A stretch of 64,000 nucleotides of DNA from Rhizobium sp. BK418. GTDB taxonomy: Bacteria > Pseudomonadota > Alphaproteobacteria > Rhizobiales > Rhizobiaceae. Every line of letters starts with the position of its first letter. Position 1 is the first letter of the stretch. Made by a program: the position numbers and the translations under genes. A model generated the notes under the pieces. The model worked only from the letters and a program-made list of their open reading frames with translations, searched no databases and was not told where the DNA came from. Positions 18,014 through 26,909 of this stretch are shown one piece after another. The stretch covers positions 1-64,000 of the forward strand of contig NZ_SLZK01000010.1 in assembly GCF_004341105.1 (NCBI RefSeq), read 5' to 3'.

Positions 18014-19172
18014 TGGCCCCGCTTTCTTCGGTATCGATATCGCCGAGGATGTCACGCACTTTGACGCGATCCATGTGTAGCATCCGAGCGATCTGGCCCT
18101 CACTCAACAGACCGCGCTTTGCCGCTTGATAAGCCATAAGCCCAGTCTTGAGCGGGACCGGCAAAGCTGCCTCATCCTTCATGCGATCATTTTTGACTGC
18201 ATCACCGAGAACCTGCCTAACATGGTCATCCGTGATGTTGCCGTTCGCTTGAAACCAGTCCCAAGTTCCACGCTTGGTCAGTTGCAACTCCTCCAGGCGC
18301 CGCACCATGGCCTCTCGGGAAACGTGGAAGAAATGAGCGAGAACGATAACATGGCGCCGAGTCAGGCTCGATGCGCCAGCCGTGACCTCCTCAAATTTCT
18401 GGCGGACCGCTTGGGCTGGGGTGAGGAACCCTCGCGCAAATGCGTTCGCATACTTCTCTTCTCGCGAGCTTTCCAACTCGTCGATCTCATTGACCTCAGG
18501 CTGAGTCCGCGTTGCAACGAGGTGCCCAAGCTCGTGGGCTGCCGTTTGCGTGCGCCGATCGAGGGGATGGCTTGAGTTTAAGAGAATGCAAGCGCCCACG
18601 GATTCCTCGTATGCGAAGAGTCCAGAGATCTTCGCAGGCAGACGACGAACATAAAGCCGCACACCCATTTGTAATTCTAGGACGGCACCGATGTCAGCAA
18701 CCGGAGCGAGCCCTAGCCCCAACCAGTGACGGAGTTCCAAGGCATGCTGCTCAGCCTGCTGGCGAACATCGCCAGCGAGGATGGCACGCTCAGGCGGCAG
18801 ATTACGAACATGGGGAATGCCGAGAAGCGTTTCCAATTCGACATCGGCCCGAACAAGATCCGCCATCAGTTCTGCTGCTTTTGAGACGACGGCTTCTTCG
18901 TGGTCGGCAAGCTTCCGAAATTTGGGGGTGAGCTCGACGTGGACGGCCTCCTTGCGCAGGATCGCATTGGCACTGGTGCCGTAAAAGCGAGCGAGCTGTT
19001 GAAGCTCGCCGATCTTTACCCGCCGCGCGCCTTTCTCCATGGCAACGAGAGTTGTACGGGCAACGCCGATTAAGTTAGCAGCGTCCGCCTGGGTTTTCGC
19101 TGCGGACTCTCGCGCAACGCGAAGTCGTTCCCCCAGTTGCTCTGGATTGAGTTGGTCGTGACCTTCACTCAT
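17988..19172 (-). CDS. XRE-family regulator fused to ImmA/IrrE (M78) metallopeptidase
   Basis: A protein of 394 residues. Residues about 9-65 are an XRE helix-turn-helix (ERLRVARESAAKTQADAANLIGV and so on), and the region around 213-217 is HELGH, the zinc motif of ImmA/IrrE peptidases, followed by EEKYANAFARGFL with the third ligand. Such fusions repress their operon and cleave a regulator or activate a partner when triggered. The start at 19172 is just after the QueC-like stop (19178); an ATG at 19190 would overlap by 13 bases. A helical C-terminal region ends next to the PIN gene. An inverted repeat at 21146-21176 is its likely operator. Confidence 0.85.
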   Translation of the reverse strand: MSEGHDQLNPEQLGERLRVARESAAKTQADAANLIGVARTTLVAMEKGARRVKIGELQQLARFYGTSANAILRKEAVHVELTPKFRKLADHEEAVVSKAAELMADLVRADVELETLLGIPHVRNLPPERAILAGDVRQQAEQHALELRHWLGLGLAPVADIGAVLELQMGVRLYVRRLPAKISGLFAYEESVGACILLNSSHPLDRRTQTAAHELGHLVATRTQPEVNEIDELESSREEKYANAFARGFLTPAQAVRQKFEEVTAGASSLTRRHVIVLAHFFHVSREAMVRRLEELQLTKRGTWDWFQANGNITDDHVRQVLGDAVKNDRMKDEAALPVPLKTGLMAYQAAKRGLLSEGQIARMLHMDRVKVRDILGDIDTEESGANAATSILR

Positions 19173-19177
19173 ATCGA

Positions 19178-20557
19178 TCACGCCAGCCATTGGGCGACGA
19201 ATGATTTTGGCCCAAGATCCTTCATAAACGCCTTCCATTCTCTTTCATGCTGTTCCAGGAGGCCAAAAAGTCGCTCTTCGGCCTCGCCTGTCGATATCTG
19301 CAGATGGTCTGCAAGCTGCCATGCACTTCGTTTCACGCGTGGCTGATGCACCGGGGAAAAGCGCATTTCGGCGAGATGATCAAGATGCAACGCTCCAGCT
19401 ATGCCGTAGCGCTGCATCGCCCGCGTCACTTTGGTAAACCCTCTTACGGCGCCATCGGCAAATTTACCGGCGCTAAGATCTTCCCAAATGTAGTTCTCTT
19501 TCGGCTCGCTGATACCGGCAGAATGAAAGCTAAGCCTACGCAACATGCATGCTGCGCAGATCCCACAATGCCGGCGTTTTCCGTCAAACGAGGAATTCCG
19601 GCTCTGCTGCCAACACGATCGAGTCTTGTTCCACTCATCGGGATCGGTTTCGAGCGCCGCGAACTCTGCAAGGGTTTGTCCTTTCGTGTTCCACAGCTGG
19701 GGTAGCCGGAAGGAGACACGATGCTGGAAGATTGCATGGACAACGTCCTCCATTTTGCGAAGGAACCGCGGATGGTTGCGATAATCCTCGTAGCCGTGGC
19801 TCGTCGGGACAAGCGTCGGACCCAAGGCGCCCTGGCCGCTTTCTGGCATTGCGACGTCGTGCGTTCCAACAAGATAAGCGGCCAACGCGCTCAATAGAGA
19901 AAATTTGAACCCTCGGGTCCGAACGGACGACTCCCTGATTCCGTCCCCGTGCCGCATGTTGACGGAAAACGGGATATTCACAAACGGGACTTTCTTCCGG
20001 TCACGGAGAGGACGGTCATCGGCTTTGGAGCCGACCCGGACCCGTATCAATCTGTCGGCACGCCCTTTAGCGCCCAGGATGGCCGACATCGCCCGCGAAT
20101 CGAGACCGTCGCTAAAAGGCGTTATCGTGCGGCCCGGATCTCCCCACTCTAACAGGCTTTGCTGACCAAAGTCGTGATCGACTTCGATCGAAGCAGCCGT
20201 AAACGTGATGTTCCAATCGTCACCGGTCAAAAATTTCAGTGCGCCAACGATCGCGCTGGCAATATCGGGATTCTGCCAGTGCGCCAGGTCGTGCACCGGC
20301 AGGAGTAGATCAAATCGCCGCGACCATCGAAGGCCAGATCGTTTCAACGCTTTATCGCAATATTCGACAGCGGCAATTAAGAGCATGGCATCGTAAACGC
20401 GACTATCCCAGTTTTTCGTCCGATAATCATCCAAATCTTTAGTCTTAAAAACGATCGCCTTGCCAATTTCCGCAGAGTGCCACCCCTGGTCGGGTTTACG
20501 CCCTGGCTCAATGACAGCAACTCGGATCGAAGGTGCATCTGCTGGTATGGTGCTCAA
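19178..20557 (-). CDS. QueC-like PP-loop ATPase
   Basis: A protein of 459 residues. Residues 148-154 give FSDGLDS, a variant of the SGGxDS PP-loop for ATP pyrophosphatases. Cys315, Cys331, Cys334 and Cys337 (CGICAAC) form the four-cysteine zinc site typical of QueC, the 7-cyano-7-deazaguanine (preQ0) synthase. It is about twice the size of housekeeping QueC and has extra N- and C-terminal regions. It sits with an XRE-ImmA protease and a PIN protein rather than queuosine genes. QueC-like enzymes are known partners in Qat and type IV CBASS defence systems. The start overlaps the upstream 192-residue protein by 4 bases (ATGA), so the genes are coupled. Queuosine synthesis looks unlikely. Confidence 0.8.
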   Translation of the reverse strand: MSTIPADAPSIRVAVIEPGRKPDQGWHSAEIGKAIVFKTKDLDDYRTKNWDSRVYDAMLLIAAVEYCDKALKRSGLRWSRRFDLLLPVHDLAHWQNPDIASAIVGALKFLTGDDWNITFTAASIEVDHDFGQQSLLEWGDPGRTITPFSDGLDSRAMSAILGAKGRADRLIRVRVGSKADDRPLRDRKKVPFVNIPFSVNMRHGDGIRESSVRTRGFKFSLLSALAAYLVGTHDVAMPESGQGALGPTLVPTSHGYEDYRNHPRFLRKMEDVVHAIFQHRVSFRLPQLWNTKGQTLAEFAALETDPDEWNKTRSCWQQSRNSSFDGKRRHCGICAACMLRRLSFHSAGISEPKENYIWEDLSAGKFADGAVRGFTKVTRAMQRYGIAGALHLDHLAEMRFSPVHQPRVKRSAWQLADHLQISTGEAEERLFGLLEQHEREWKAFMKDLGPKSFVAQWLA

Positions 20558-21132
20558 AGCGGAACCCCCTGATCCAGGCCATCGTGAACAGTCGGCGTTC
20601 GTGCAACATTGACGGAGCGATCGCCCAGAATGGATTTGGCCATACGGTCGAAAGTCCCGCTATTCGTCATTTGCGTGATCGTTTCGTTCATTCGTCGGCG
20701 CATCTGCTGGCACGCGCCTGGGCCAGCCTTCACCAGATAGTGCTCCTCCATGGCGCGGCCTACAGCAGCGAGGCGTTCAGCCAAAGCGGAAGCTATCCCT
20801 TTTTCTAGAGCAACAATTCCACCGTACCCGTCCCGAAGCGCCATCTGAGCTCCTTCCACGGCGTTGGCCGCTAACGTGTCGACCGCCGGATCGACCCGCA
20901 TGCGATCGAGCTGGTCATGCATTGAGGATGCCAGGCTCAAAAGGTCTTGCCCGTCAACGATGCCGACAAGAGATTTTATCGTTGGAGTAACCTCGATCGC
21001 GACATCACGCAGGAGCGCCACCTCGGCCGCTTCGCCGACCTGGGTTATGCTGAAAGCGGGCTTGAACGCCCAGGCAGCAACACGTTGGTATCCGTTGCGC
21101 AGAGGCAAGCTTTTATGCGGACCGTCGCTCAT
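20554..21132 (-). CDS. Uncharacterised all-helical protein, first gene of the QueC-like operon
   Basis: A protein of 192 residues, starting MSDGPHKSLP and reading as helices almost throughout (long stretches rich in Ala, Leu and charged residues, e.g. the ALAERLAAVGRAMEEHYL helix). I find no catalytic motif and no family I can name. The start at 21132 has a TTAGGAGATT ribosome binding site. The gene is first in a four-gene minus-strand operon and directly follows the inverted-repeat operator. By position it may be the substrate or scaffold of the QueC-like enzyme, as small proteins are in other QueC-containing defence operons. This is inference. Confidence 0.65.
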   Translation of the reverse strand: MSDGPHKSLPLRNGYQRVAAWAFKPAFSITQVGEAAEVALLRDVAIEVTPTIKSLVGIVDGQDLLSLASSMHDQLDRMRVDPAVDTLAANAVEGAQMALRDGYGGIVALEKGIASALAERLAAVGRAMEEHYLVKAGPGACQQMRRRMNETITQMTNSGTFDRMAKSILGDRSVNVARTPTVHDGLDQGVPL

Positions 21133-21145
21133 TCGAATCTCCTAA

Positions 21146-21181
21146 TGTCAGATAGCTTGATATTTTTTATCTGACATGTCA
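21146..21181 (-). promoter_or_regulatory. Operator-like inverted repeat upstream of the QueC-like operon
   Basis: Perfect 9-base arms TGTCAGATA (21146-21154) and TATCTGACA (21168-21176) flank a 13-base AT-rich spacer. A second palindrome TGACATGTCA (21172-21181) overlaps the right arm. On the minus strand TTGACA (21175-21180) gives a good -35 for the operon. The XRE domain encoded by the third gene is the likely ligand. The same site may also affect the divergent genes starting at 21221. Confidence 0.65.
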
Positions 21182-21220
21182 ACTTCGCTCAGGTAGACTT
21201 TCGCAGAGGGAGGGAGAGGC

Positions 21221-21850
21221 ATGATCGATAAGAATGGCGGAGGTGTTCGTGGCATTTATCTCGCGCCGCGACGAAGCGCTGAAGACTGGTGGATAGTCTC
21301 CAGCCAGCTGGTGATCGGCGGTGACGCCTCACTTTGGGCCGAGGCGTTTCAGGATTTTTTATTTGCGCGACTGCAAAGCCGATATCTCAAACCCATACGC
21401 CTTCTCCAGAACGAGGGAAGCTGGGAGGGCGAAGGTTTCAGCATAGTCTCCATTCAGTGTGCCATGCTGGAATTTCTCGCGGCATGCCGTCGTGGGCTGA
21501 TCTATCGGCACAAAAATCCCCAGCCGCCTTTCGAGTACAGCGCGAGCGGAGAGCTCTTTGCATCTTTTTTGTCGGAAACTGCGCCGTTCAACGCACTATT
21601 TAGCAGTGACAATGCTGTCGAATTCTATCGGAAGGTTCGTTGCGCATTGTTGCACGAGGCAAGGACCAAGAGCGGTTGGACCATTCATGCGTCGGGGCAG
21701 ACCGGCGTCGATTGCTCCCGTAAAATCATCTATCGAGACGCGTTGCAAAAGCTAATTGAAGGCTACATCGATGGCTACGGCCGTGATCTACTCACCGACA
21801 CTTATCTGCAAGCTGCGTTTGTGCGCAAGTTCAATGATCTTGCTTTATAA
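21221..21850 (+). CDS. Hypothetical protein with HEPN-like RX4H motif
   Basis: A protein of 209 residues. Near residues 140-152 it reads YRKVRCALLHEARTKSGW, an R-x4-H motif in a helix as in HEPN domains, with a histidine-rich helix just before. The N-terminal half is mixed and the C-terminus helical. This form is seen in uncharacterised proteins of mobile regions. The start at 21221 has a GGGAGGGAGAGG ribosome binding site and lies about 90 bases from the divergent QueC-like operon. It is followed 23 bases later by another uncharacterised gene, so a small operon is likely. Confidence 0.6.
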   Translation: MIDKNGGGVRGIYLAPRRSAEDWWIVSSQLVIGGDASLWAEAFQDFLFARLQSRYLKPIRLLQNEGSWEGEGFSIVSIQCAMLEFLAACRRGLIYRHKNPQPPFEYSASGELFASFLSETAPFNALFSSDNAVEFYRKVRCALLHEARTKSGWTIHASGQTGVDCSRKIIYRDALQKLIEGYIDGYGRDLLTDTYLQAAFVRKFNDLAL

Positions 21851-21873
21851 TTCCGACCAGGGGCAGAAGGACG

Positions 21874-22722
21874 ATGGGTGAATTTAACAGGATGACAGTG
21901 GTTGCCGCTGCGGAAGTTATTTCCGATAGCTATTCCCATAGCGACATTGATGTTTTCGAAGTGCAATGGGGTATTGAGGATCGGGGAGGCGGAGGAAGCA
22001 AGTCGGCAAGGGTCGTCAGCCTCTCCAAAGCTGCTATCGAAGGTGGTCTATTAGTTTATACGGAATCCGGCCAAGTCAGCTTGGAGCGTGCCATAATCGA
22101 GAAGGCCCTCGCAAACTGGTTAACTAAAAAGGACACGGCGTCCTGGCAAAAGCTGAAAGCAGGTCTCAGGTTCGACGGTTTTGAAATCGTTGAACCTACT
22201 GAAGACGAAGACGTGTGGGGAAAACCGGCCCCAAATGCATCCGCGGCGCTTGTGAGGATGTTGCCAGCCGATGCGCCCGAGCTAGACATGAGAGAGGCTG
22301 AGAACGAAGTCGTTCAACTTCTCAGCAAACACCGACTGACCACAGCCGAAGGCCATTTGTCTCGAGCGTTGTCCGCTTTCCAGCGAGGCGAATGGTCAGG
22401 TGCAAATGGCGAGCTTCGGAACTTCCTTGAGAGCTACTTTAACGAGATCGCGGTCCTCGCTGGTTGCGATCCCACCTTGGACAGCCGACAGAAGCGAGAC
22501 TTCTTGGGCGGAAGCGTCAACCCGCCGTTTCTACTGGCAGATTACAATGAGTGGAGTCCTGACGGCAAAAAATCTCCCTTTGTCCAAGCACTCATGAGCC
22601 GAATGCATCCCCACGGCGGCCATCCTGGGCTGTCTGAAGAGGAGGACGCTACGTTCAGGCTCCAGATCAATCTCGTCGCAGCGAGGCTGTTTTTGCGGCG
22701 CCTGGACCGCGGGAAATATTAA
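21874..22722 (+). CDS. Hypothetical protein
   Basis: A protein of 282 residues with no family I can name. The N-terminal part is mixed sheet. The C-terminal 120 residues include GANGELRNFLESYFNEIA and a helix HPGLSEEEDATFRLQINLVAARLFLRRL, a pattern I have seen at the C-terminus of helical proteins of abortive-infection-type genes. That resemblance is by eye only. It starts 23 bases after the HEPN-like gene and 70 bases before the PD-(D/E)XK-like gene, all on the plus strand. Confidence 0.6.
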   Translation: MGEFNRMTVVAAAEVISDSYSHSDIDVFEVQWGIEDRGGGGSKSARVVSLSKAAIEGGLLVYTESGQVSLERAIIEKALANWLTKKDTASWQKLKAGLRFDGFEIVEPTEDEDVWGKPAPNASAALVRMLPADAPELDMREAENEVVQLLSKHRLTTAEGHLSRALSAFQRGEWSGANGELRNFLESYFNEIAVLAGCDPTLDSRQKRDFLGGSVNPPFLLADYNEWSPDGKKSPFVQALMSRMHPHGGHPGLSEEEDATFRLQINLVAARLFLRRLDRGKY

Positions 22723-22794
22723 TCGAGACCTGTTGGCAGCAGGGCCCAGCACGGCCGCCGAGATGCGAAACTGTAATTCACGAAGAAAACAAGA

Positions 22795-23955
22795 ATGTTA
22801 GGATTGTTTGACCCAAGGTTCGGCGTGGAAAAACTCCACCGTCATTTTCGTCTTATCTCCGCCGATCCGGACTACGCAAAGGTGCAGCCCATCATTCAAA
22901 ACTGGGCTACGGGACTGCTGGACCGAAGGGGAGAGAGCCAGAAGTTCATCAAGGAATTTCAAACGACCTTCAATTCCTCGATGTGGGAACTCTACCTGAA
23001 CAGAGCACTGATTGATTTGGGATGCAGCGTCGACTTTTCAAAGTCAGCGCCGGATTTCTTTGTCCGAGGACTCGGAGGCTACGAGTTCAACGTAGAGGCT
23101 GTCGTCTCTGACCAACCTCCGACCGCGAAGCAGCAGAAAACTTTTGACGTGCAAGATTTCAAGATCCGTGGTGCGCTGAAACTTGCGGGGAAAATCAAGG
23201 ACAAGCTGGATCTTTACCGCGGAAGGAATGGAAAGAAGTACCCGTATTTCTCGATGAGCCACGTTCGAGGTCGGCCGTTTGTGATTGCGATCGCTCCCTT
23301 CGATAGCGACCTCTCGCTCACTCAAAACAACGAACTCATCAACATGGTCCTCTTTGGCTTGGCGCCGCCCGTGCTCGAAGGGCCAGAACTTGGGAAGCAA
23401 GACAAGATGAGCTCTCTTCTGAAGCCGTCGGGGGCGCGCGTTGAGATGGGAATTTTCACAAACGATTCGTTCAAGGAGATCAGCGCCGTCTTCTTCTCGA
23501 CGGTCGGGACATTTGGAAAAGCAGTCGTTGAAAGCAAAATCGATAGGCTCGTGCGGGCAACTCGCTACAGGGTAATCGACAAGGACCGGATTGCGCCAGA
23601 TTCGGAGCTCTGGCAGCTCGGGACGCACAGGTTTCAGCTCGCCCCGATGAACTACCTCCTGACGCAGCGACGAGAAAGCGAGCACCAGATTGAGGGTGCA
23701 GACGTGATTGTTCAGCACTCATCGTTTCATCGTGAAACCCATCTCGATGGGCTTCAGGTCTATTTCAATCCGTATGCAGAAGTGCCGTTCGACTCAAAAT
23801 TCCAATGGCCCAGAGAAGTCGCTCTCAATTACTACGACCTTGAAAACGGCGAGCACCTCCAGGCCCATCCTGACGGGGCGCTCGTCTCCAGGCAAGTTTT
23901 CGACATAACTCCCGAATACATCCGGCTTCTACTGGGGACATATGGTTTCCTTTGA
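22795..23955 (+). CDS. Putative PD-(D/E)XK-like nuclease
   Basis: A protein of 386 residues. Residues about 58-103 read FNSSMWELYLNRAL, DLGCSVDFSKSAPDFFV and GYEFNVEAV, an arrangement of Glu, Pro-Asp and Glu-x-Val like the core of PD-(D/E)XK nuclease folds, with a variant final position (Val for Lys). The rest is mixed and unassigned. Annotated relatives in rhizobia are usually called hypothetical, so the nuclease activity is inference. The gene ends 80 bases before the convergent Mrr-STAND gene. It is the third gene of the divergent group opposite the QueC-like operon. Confidence 0.55.
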   Translation: MLGLFDPRFGVEKLHRHFRLISADPDYAKVQPIIQNWATGLLDRRGESQKFIKEFQTTFNSSMWELYLNRALIDLGCSVDFSKSAPDFFVRGLGGYEFNVEAVVSDQPPTAKQQKTFDVQDFKIRGALKLAGKIKDKLDLYRGRNGKKYPYFSMSHVRGRPFVIAIAPFDSDLSLTQNNELINMVLFGLAPPVLEGPELGKQDKMSSLLKPSGARVEMGIFTNDSFKEISAVFFSTVGTFGKAVVESKIDRLVRATRYRVIDKDRIAPDSELWQLGTHRFQLAPMNYLLTQRRESEHQIEGADVIVQHSSFHRETHLDGLQVYFNPYAEVPFDSKFQWPREVALNYYDLENGEHLQAHPDGALVSRQVFDITPEYIRLLLGTYGFL

Positions 23956-24035
23956 TGATGGCGAGGCGGCTCGCGGGATGATAGCCTTCGTAGGCGGTGA
24001 CTGATCTAAACGTCGAGAAAAGGGCACCAGGCTAG

Positions 24036-26327
24036 TCATCTCTTCTTTAGAGAAGAGAACATCGACCGGAGATCTTCATTGGAAAAACCCCTATCATAGG
24101 CCGGGCGCGATTGGCCCGACGACTGCGAGCGGGGTGTCGAACCCCTCCTTTCCTCCATCTGCTGTCGAAACTCCTCCATTTGTTGGATCGATGCGAGTCG
24201 CTCCTCAAAGTCTTTCCGTTTCCAGTAGAATGCAGACGTGGAAGTCAGGCTTTCGATCTTGTCAAAATGATCCAACCACTCTCCAATTACCTGTTCAGCA
24301 TCTTCGTCCTTGCCGATCGAGTTCAATTCGAGGGCATCCCCCGCTTCTTCAGCCGCCTCTTTGAAGTTGCGATAGAATTCCTCCGACATCTCGACGGGGG
24401 AGGCCACGAGGTTTGTCGCGAGCTCGGAAAGTTCTTCAATCTCCATCGCGTACTCACGCTCTGAAGACACATACCTGTATACCTCCAGCCTCAGATACCT
24501 TGCGTAAGCCTTGGCGTGAGGAAGATGGCTGTACACACCGGTCTCAAGCTCGCCTACGAGCATCGGAAGCTTCGCCGTGACCGTCCAAAAAAGGTTATCA
24601 AGCCCTTGCTTACGGAGGCGCCGACAGAAGTCGGCATCACCGGTTTTGAGGACGAGTTCACCGACGAAACCCGCAAGCTCATGTAGGGCAAGCTTGCCAG
24701 ATACGGATGAGTCAGACAAAGCTTCCAGCAGCGATACGGCGACCTGGTGCCGGACACTATCAGTGACTTTGAAGTCCAGCTTTTTCCATATCGACAATGC
24801 TCCCGAAACCGTTGGCACGCACCCCGCAAGCGTAGCGGCGACAGTGACATCTGAGGATTCGCGAGAAAGGTAATCCTGGACAGAAGGGTTTATGAAGTTT
24901 GCTTTGTCATTCTCAATGACGACAAACGAAGACTTCACCTCGCGAAGCGTTTCTTCAAAAATCGACCCTCGCAGTTCCGCCCTTTTTATGGTGCCAAATT
25001 CTATGATCGCACGGTTGAAGAAGCCTCTGAGCGTATCCAGCTTGATGCCGCTATTTGAGTACCGCTCCTGTTCCGAAAGAAACATGCAGTGGAGGAGAAT
25101 CTGCGCCTTACCGCTAATGTGCTGCTTGAATGCTTTCTCCCAGATCTTCTCAGGGTTGGCGAGGGTATCGAGGAATGCCTTGGGATAGTCGGACGGCGCC
25201 ACGTGCCGTTGCATTATCTCATCTGTCATCCACTGGATGATGCGAGGCATGTAGTTGCGGTGATCGACGATCTGACGAACTACGTCACCTTCAAGCAGCG
25301 CATCGATCGATACTCGATCGATTTCTGAGTGATAGAGATGGTTATATAGAATTCGAGCTTTCAGCTCTCTGGTATAGGTCGCGAGATCGAGCACCATCTC
25401 GGATAGTTCGACCTTCTTGTCGTCGAGAGCCTCCGAAAGCTCGCGCGCGGCGTTGAGAATATATGCGCGCGTCGTCAGGATGAAGCGCTTCGTTTTATCC
25501 TTGAGCACCACAGACATGAACCGCGCGATATGTCCGTCGTCGCGCGCCAGAGACGCCGCATCGAGCCTGATCTTCCCCAGAAAATCATCGAAGACAAAGA
25601 CCTGTCGCGCGTCGCGTCGAAATGCTCGGAACGCATTATCGATCGAAGCGACGGATACCAGCTCCCAACCCTCCTCGCTGTAATCAGCGGCAAGTACCTG
25701 AGCAAGCGTTGTCTTGCCGACCCCTGGGGGGCCCGAAATGATCAGGCAGTGAGTTGATTTCAGAATCTCTGCTGATCTGTTGAGGCTGGGATTGACGACA
25801 AAGACATTGAGGATCCTTTCAATTTCCTCAACTGTCGCTTCGCTGAATACCGCGATGTCGCTCTTGAGCAGTCTATCAAGGACGGCAGCACTGGATAGCC
25901 AAAGCTTGATATGACGCCTCTCGACCGCAGAATGCTTTGCGAGGTAGCCGTTCAACTCCGTACGCCCCCACACACGAGATGCATCAACGGAGGGATGATC
26001 CAGCAATGATATCAATTTCTCTTTTTTCTTCGGGGTCAACGCCTGCGAAGTGAGGAGGTAGTACTCGGACGGACCTAGCAACGCGACGTTTTTTCTCTCT
26101 GCCTTCACTGCCTTTTGCAAATCCGACCAAGAGCTGTTCTTGTAGTGTTTCGTCTGGATGATGATATCGCCGTCCGCTCTGCCATGGCGGCCATCCACAC
26201 CGCCGTCTGGGCCTTCAGCGAACGTCTCGAACCGAAGCCCGGTTTCCGAAGCCACCAAGTCTGCGCATAACCCCTCGAACTCGATTGGCGACAAGTTGGC
26301 GAAATCGTATCGGTCGGACACTGACAT
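24036..26327 (-). CDS. Mrr-type nuclease fused to STAND NTPase
   Basis: A protein of 763 residues with three parts. Residues 8-115 are an Mrr-like restriction endonuclease domain: FEGLCADLVA, GPDGGVDGR with Asp41/Asp45, and IIIQTKHYK with Gln58-x-Lys60. Residues about 195-255 hold a STAND-type NTPase, with Walker A SGPPGVGKTTL (near 199-207) and Walker B VFVFDDFL (near 243-250). The C-terminal 400 residues are helical repeats, the usual sensor part. The layout equals that of antiviral STAND (Avs) proteins, in which target recognition activates the nuclease. Gly-Pro-Pro-Gly in the P-loop and the nuclease motifs look intact. It is a single-gene system here, convergent with the nuclease-like gene at 22795. 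Confidence 0.85.
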   Translation of the reverse strand: MSVSDRYDFANLSPIEFEGLCADLVASETGLRFETFAEGPDGGVDGRHGRADGDIIIQTKHYKNSSWSDLQKAVKAERKNVALLGPSEYYLLTSQALTPKKKEKLISLLDHPSVDASRVWGRTELNGYLAKHSAVERRHIKLWLSSAAVLDRLLKSDIAVFSEATVEEIERILNVFVVNPSLNRSAEILKSTHCLIISGPPGVGKTTLAQVLAADYSEEGWELVSVASIDNAFRAFRRDARQVFVFDDFLGKIRLDAASLARDDGHIARFMSVVLKDKTKRFILTTRAYILNAARELSEALDDKKVELSEMVLDLATYTRELKARILYNHLYHSEIDRVSIDALLEGDVVRQIVDHRNYMPRIIQWMTDEIMQRHVAPSDYPKAFLDTLANPEKIWEKAFKQHISGKAQILLHCMFLSEQERYSNSGIKLDTLRGFFNRAIIEFGTIKRAELRGSIFEETLREVKSSFVVIENDKANFINPSVQDYLSRESSDVTVAATLAGCVPTVSGALSIWKKLDFKVTDSVRHQVAVSLLEALSDSSVSGKLALHELAGFVGELVLKTGDADFCRRLRKQGLDNLFWTVTAKLPMLVGELETGVYSHLPHAKAYARYLRLEVYRYVSSEREYAMEIEELSELATNLVASPVEMSEEFYRNFKEAAEEAGDALELNSIGKDEDAEQVIGEWLDHFDKIESLTSTSAFYWKRKDFEERLASIQQMEEFRQQMEERRGSTPRSQSSGQSRPAYDRGFSNEDLRSMFSSLKKR

Positions 26328-26404
26328 GCGACTCCCGGGAGAACGATGCCGTTATGCTACCATTGGAATAATCCGCGTCTATATACTCTTTATCCCAGAA
26401 CAGC

Positions 26405-26800
26405 AGGAGGGGCCTCATGGCCTACCGCCTTACCGGTCACCTCACGCAGGCCAGCTCCAATACAATCCGCCGCGCCGCTCGCGGCGTCACGTCCAAAGTC
26501 TTCGCGACCATCCCCCGAAACCAGCTATTTCGCCATGACGAGCCGACCAGCTTCTGCAATTTTGACGACAGCCGTCTCCCAGCAATTTTGCGGGTCCGCA
26601 AGATGTAGCGGGCCATAGTCAGTTAGTGGGTCGAGGTGCGGATATTTCGATAGCGTCGTGGAGCACGGGGTACTCGATATGCACCAGCTCGCGATCCAAA
26701 GAGAGGCGCCGGCGAACTGGTTGCCGTCGAGGGAGCTCGACTCGCCGGGCGCGCGACCCGTTCCTTGAATCGCGCCAGTTCGGCAGGGATCAACCCGTGA
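26405..26800 (-). pseudogene. Decayed second copy of the DUF1612/HTH (RHE_PE00001-like) gene
   Basis: The minus strand shows pieces of the gene at 29574-30701. RASLSLDRELVHIEYPVLHD corresponds to CASLWIDGELVHLEDLVLHD of the intact gene. Near 26535-26555, KIAEAGRLVMAK corresponds to KLPELVELVMAK, and the C-terminal helix-turn-helix (QAARRIVLELG, GLREMTG) is recognisable across frameshifts. An internal deletion joins the start and end of the gene. Frameshifts and a stop after VMAK prevent a full product. Confidence 0.65.
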
Positions 26801-26909
26801 GGGAAGCTGTGGAATATTGGGCGGCCGCGCAGCTGCCTTTGCCTGCAGTCGTGGACCTTTTGGACGGACACAACTAGTGTTGACGCTGCCGGATCTAGAG
26901 GAACGCAGC

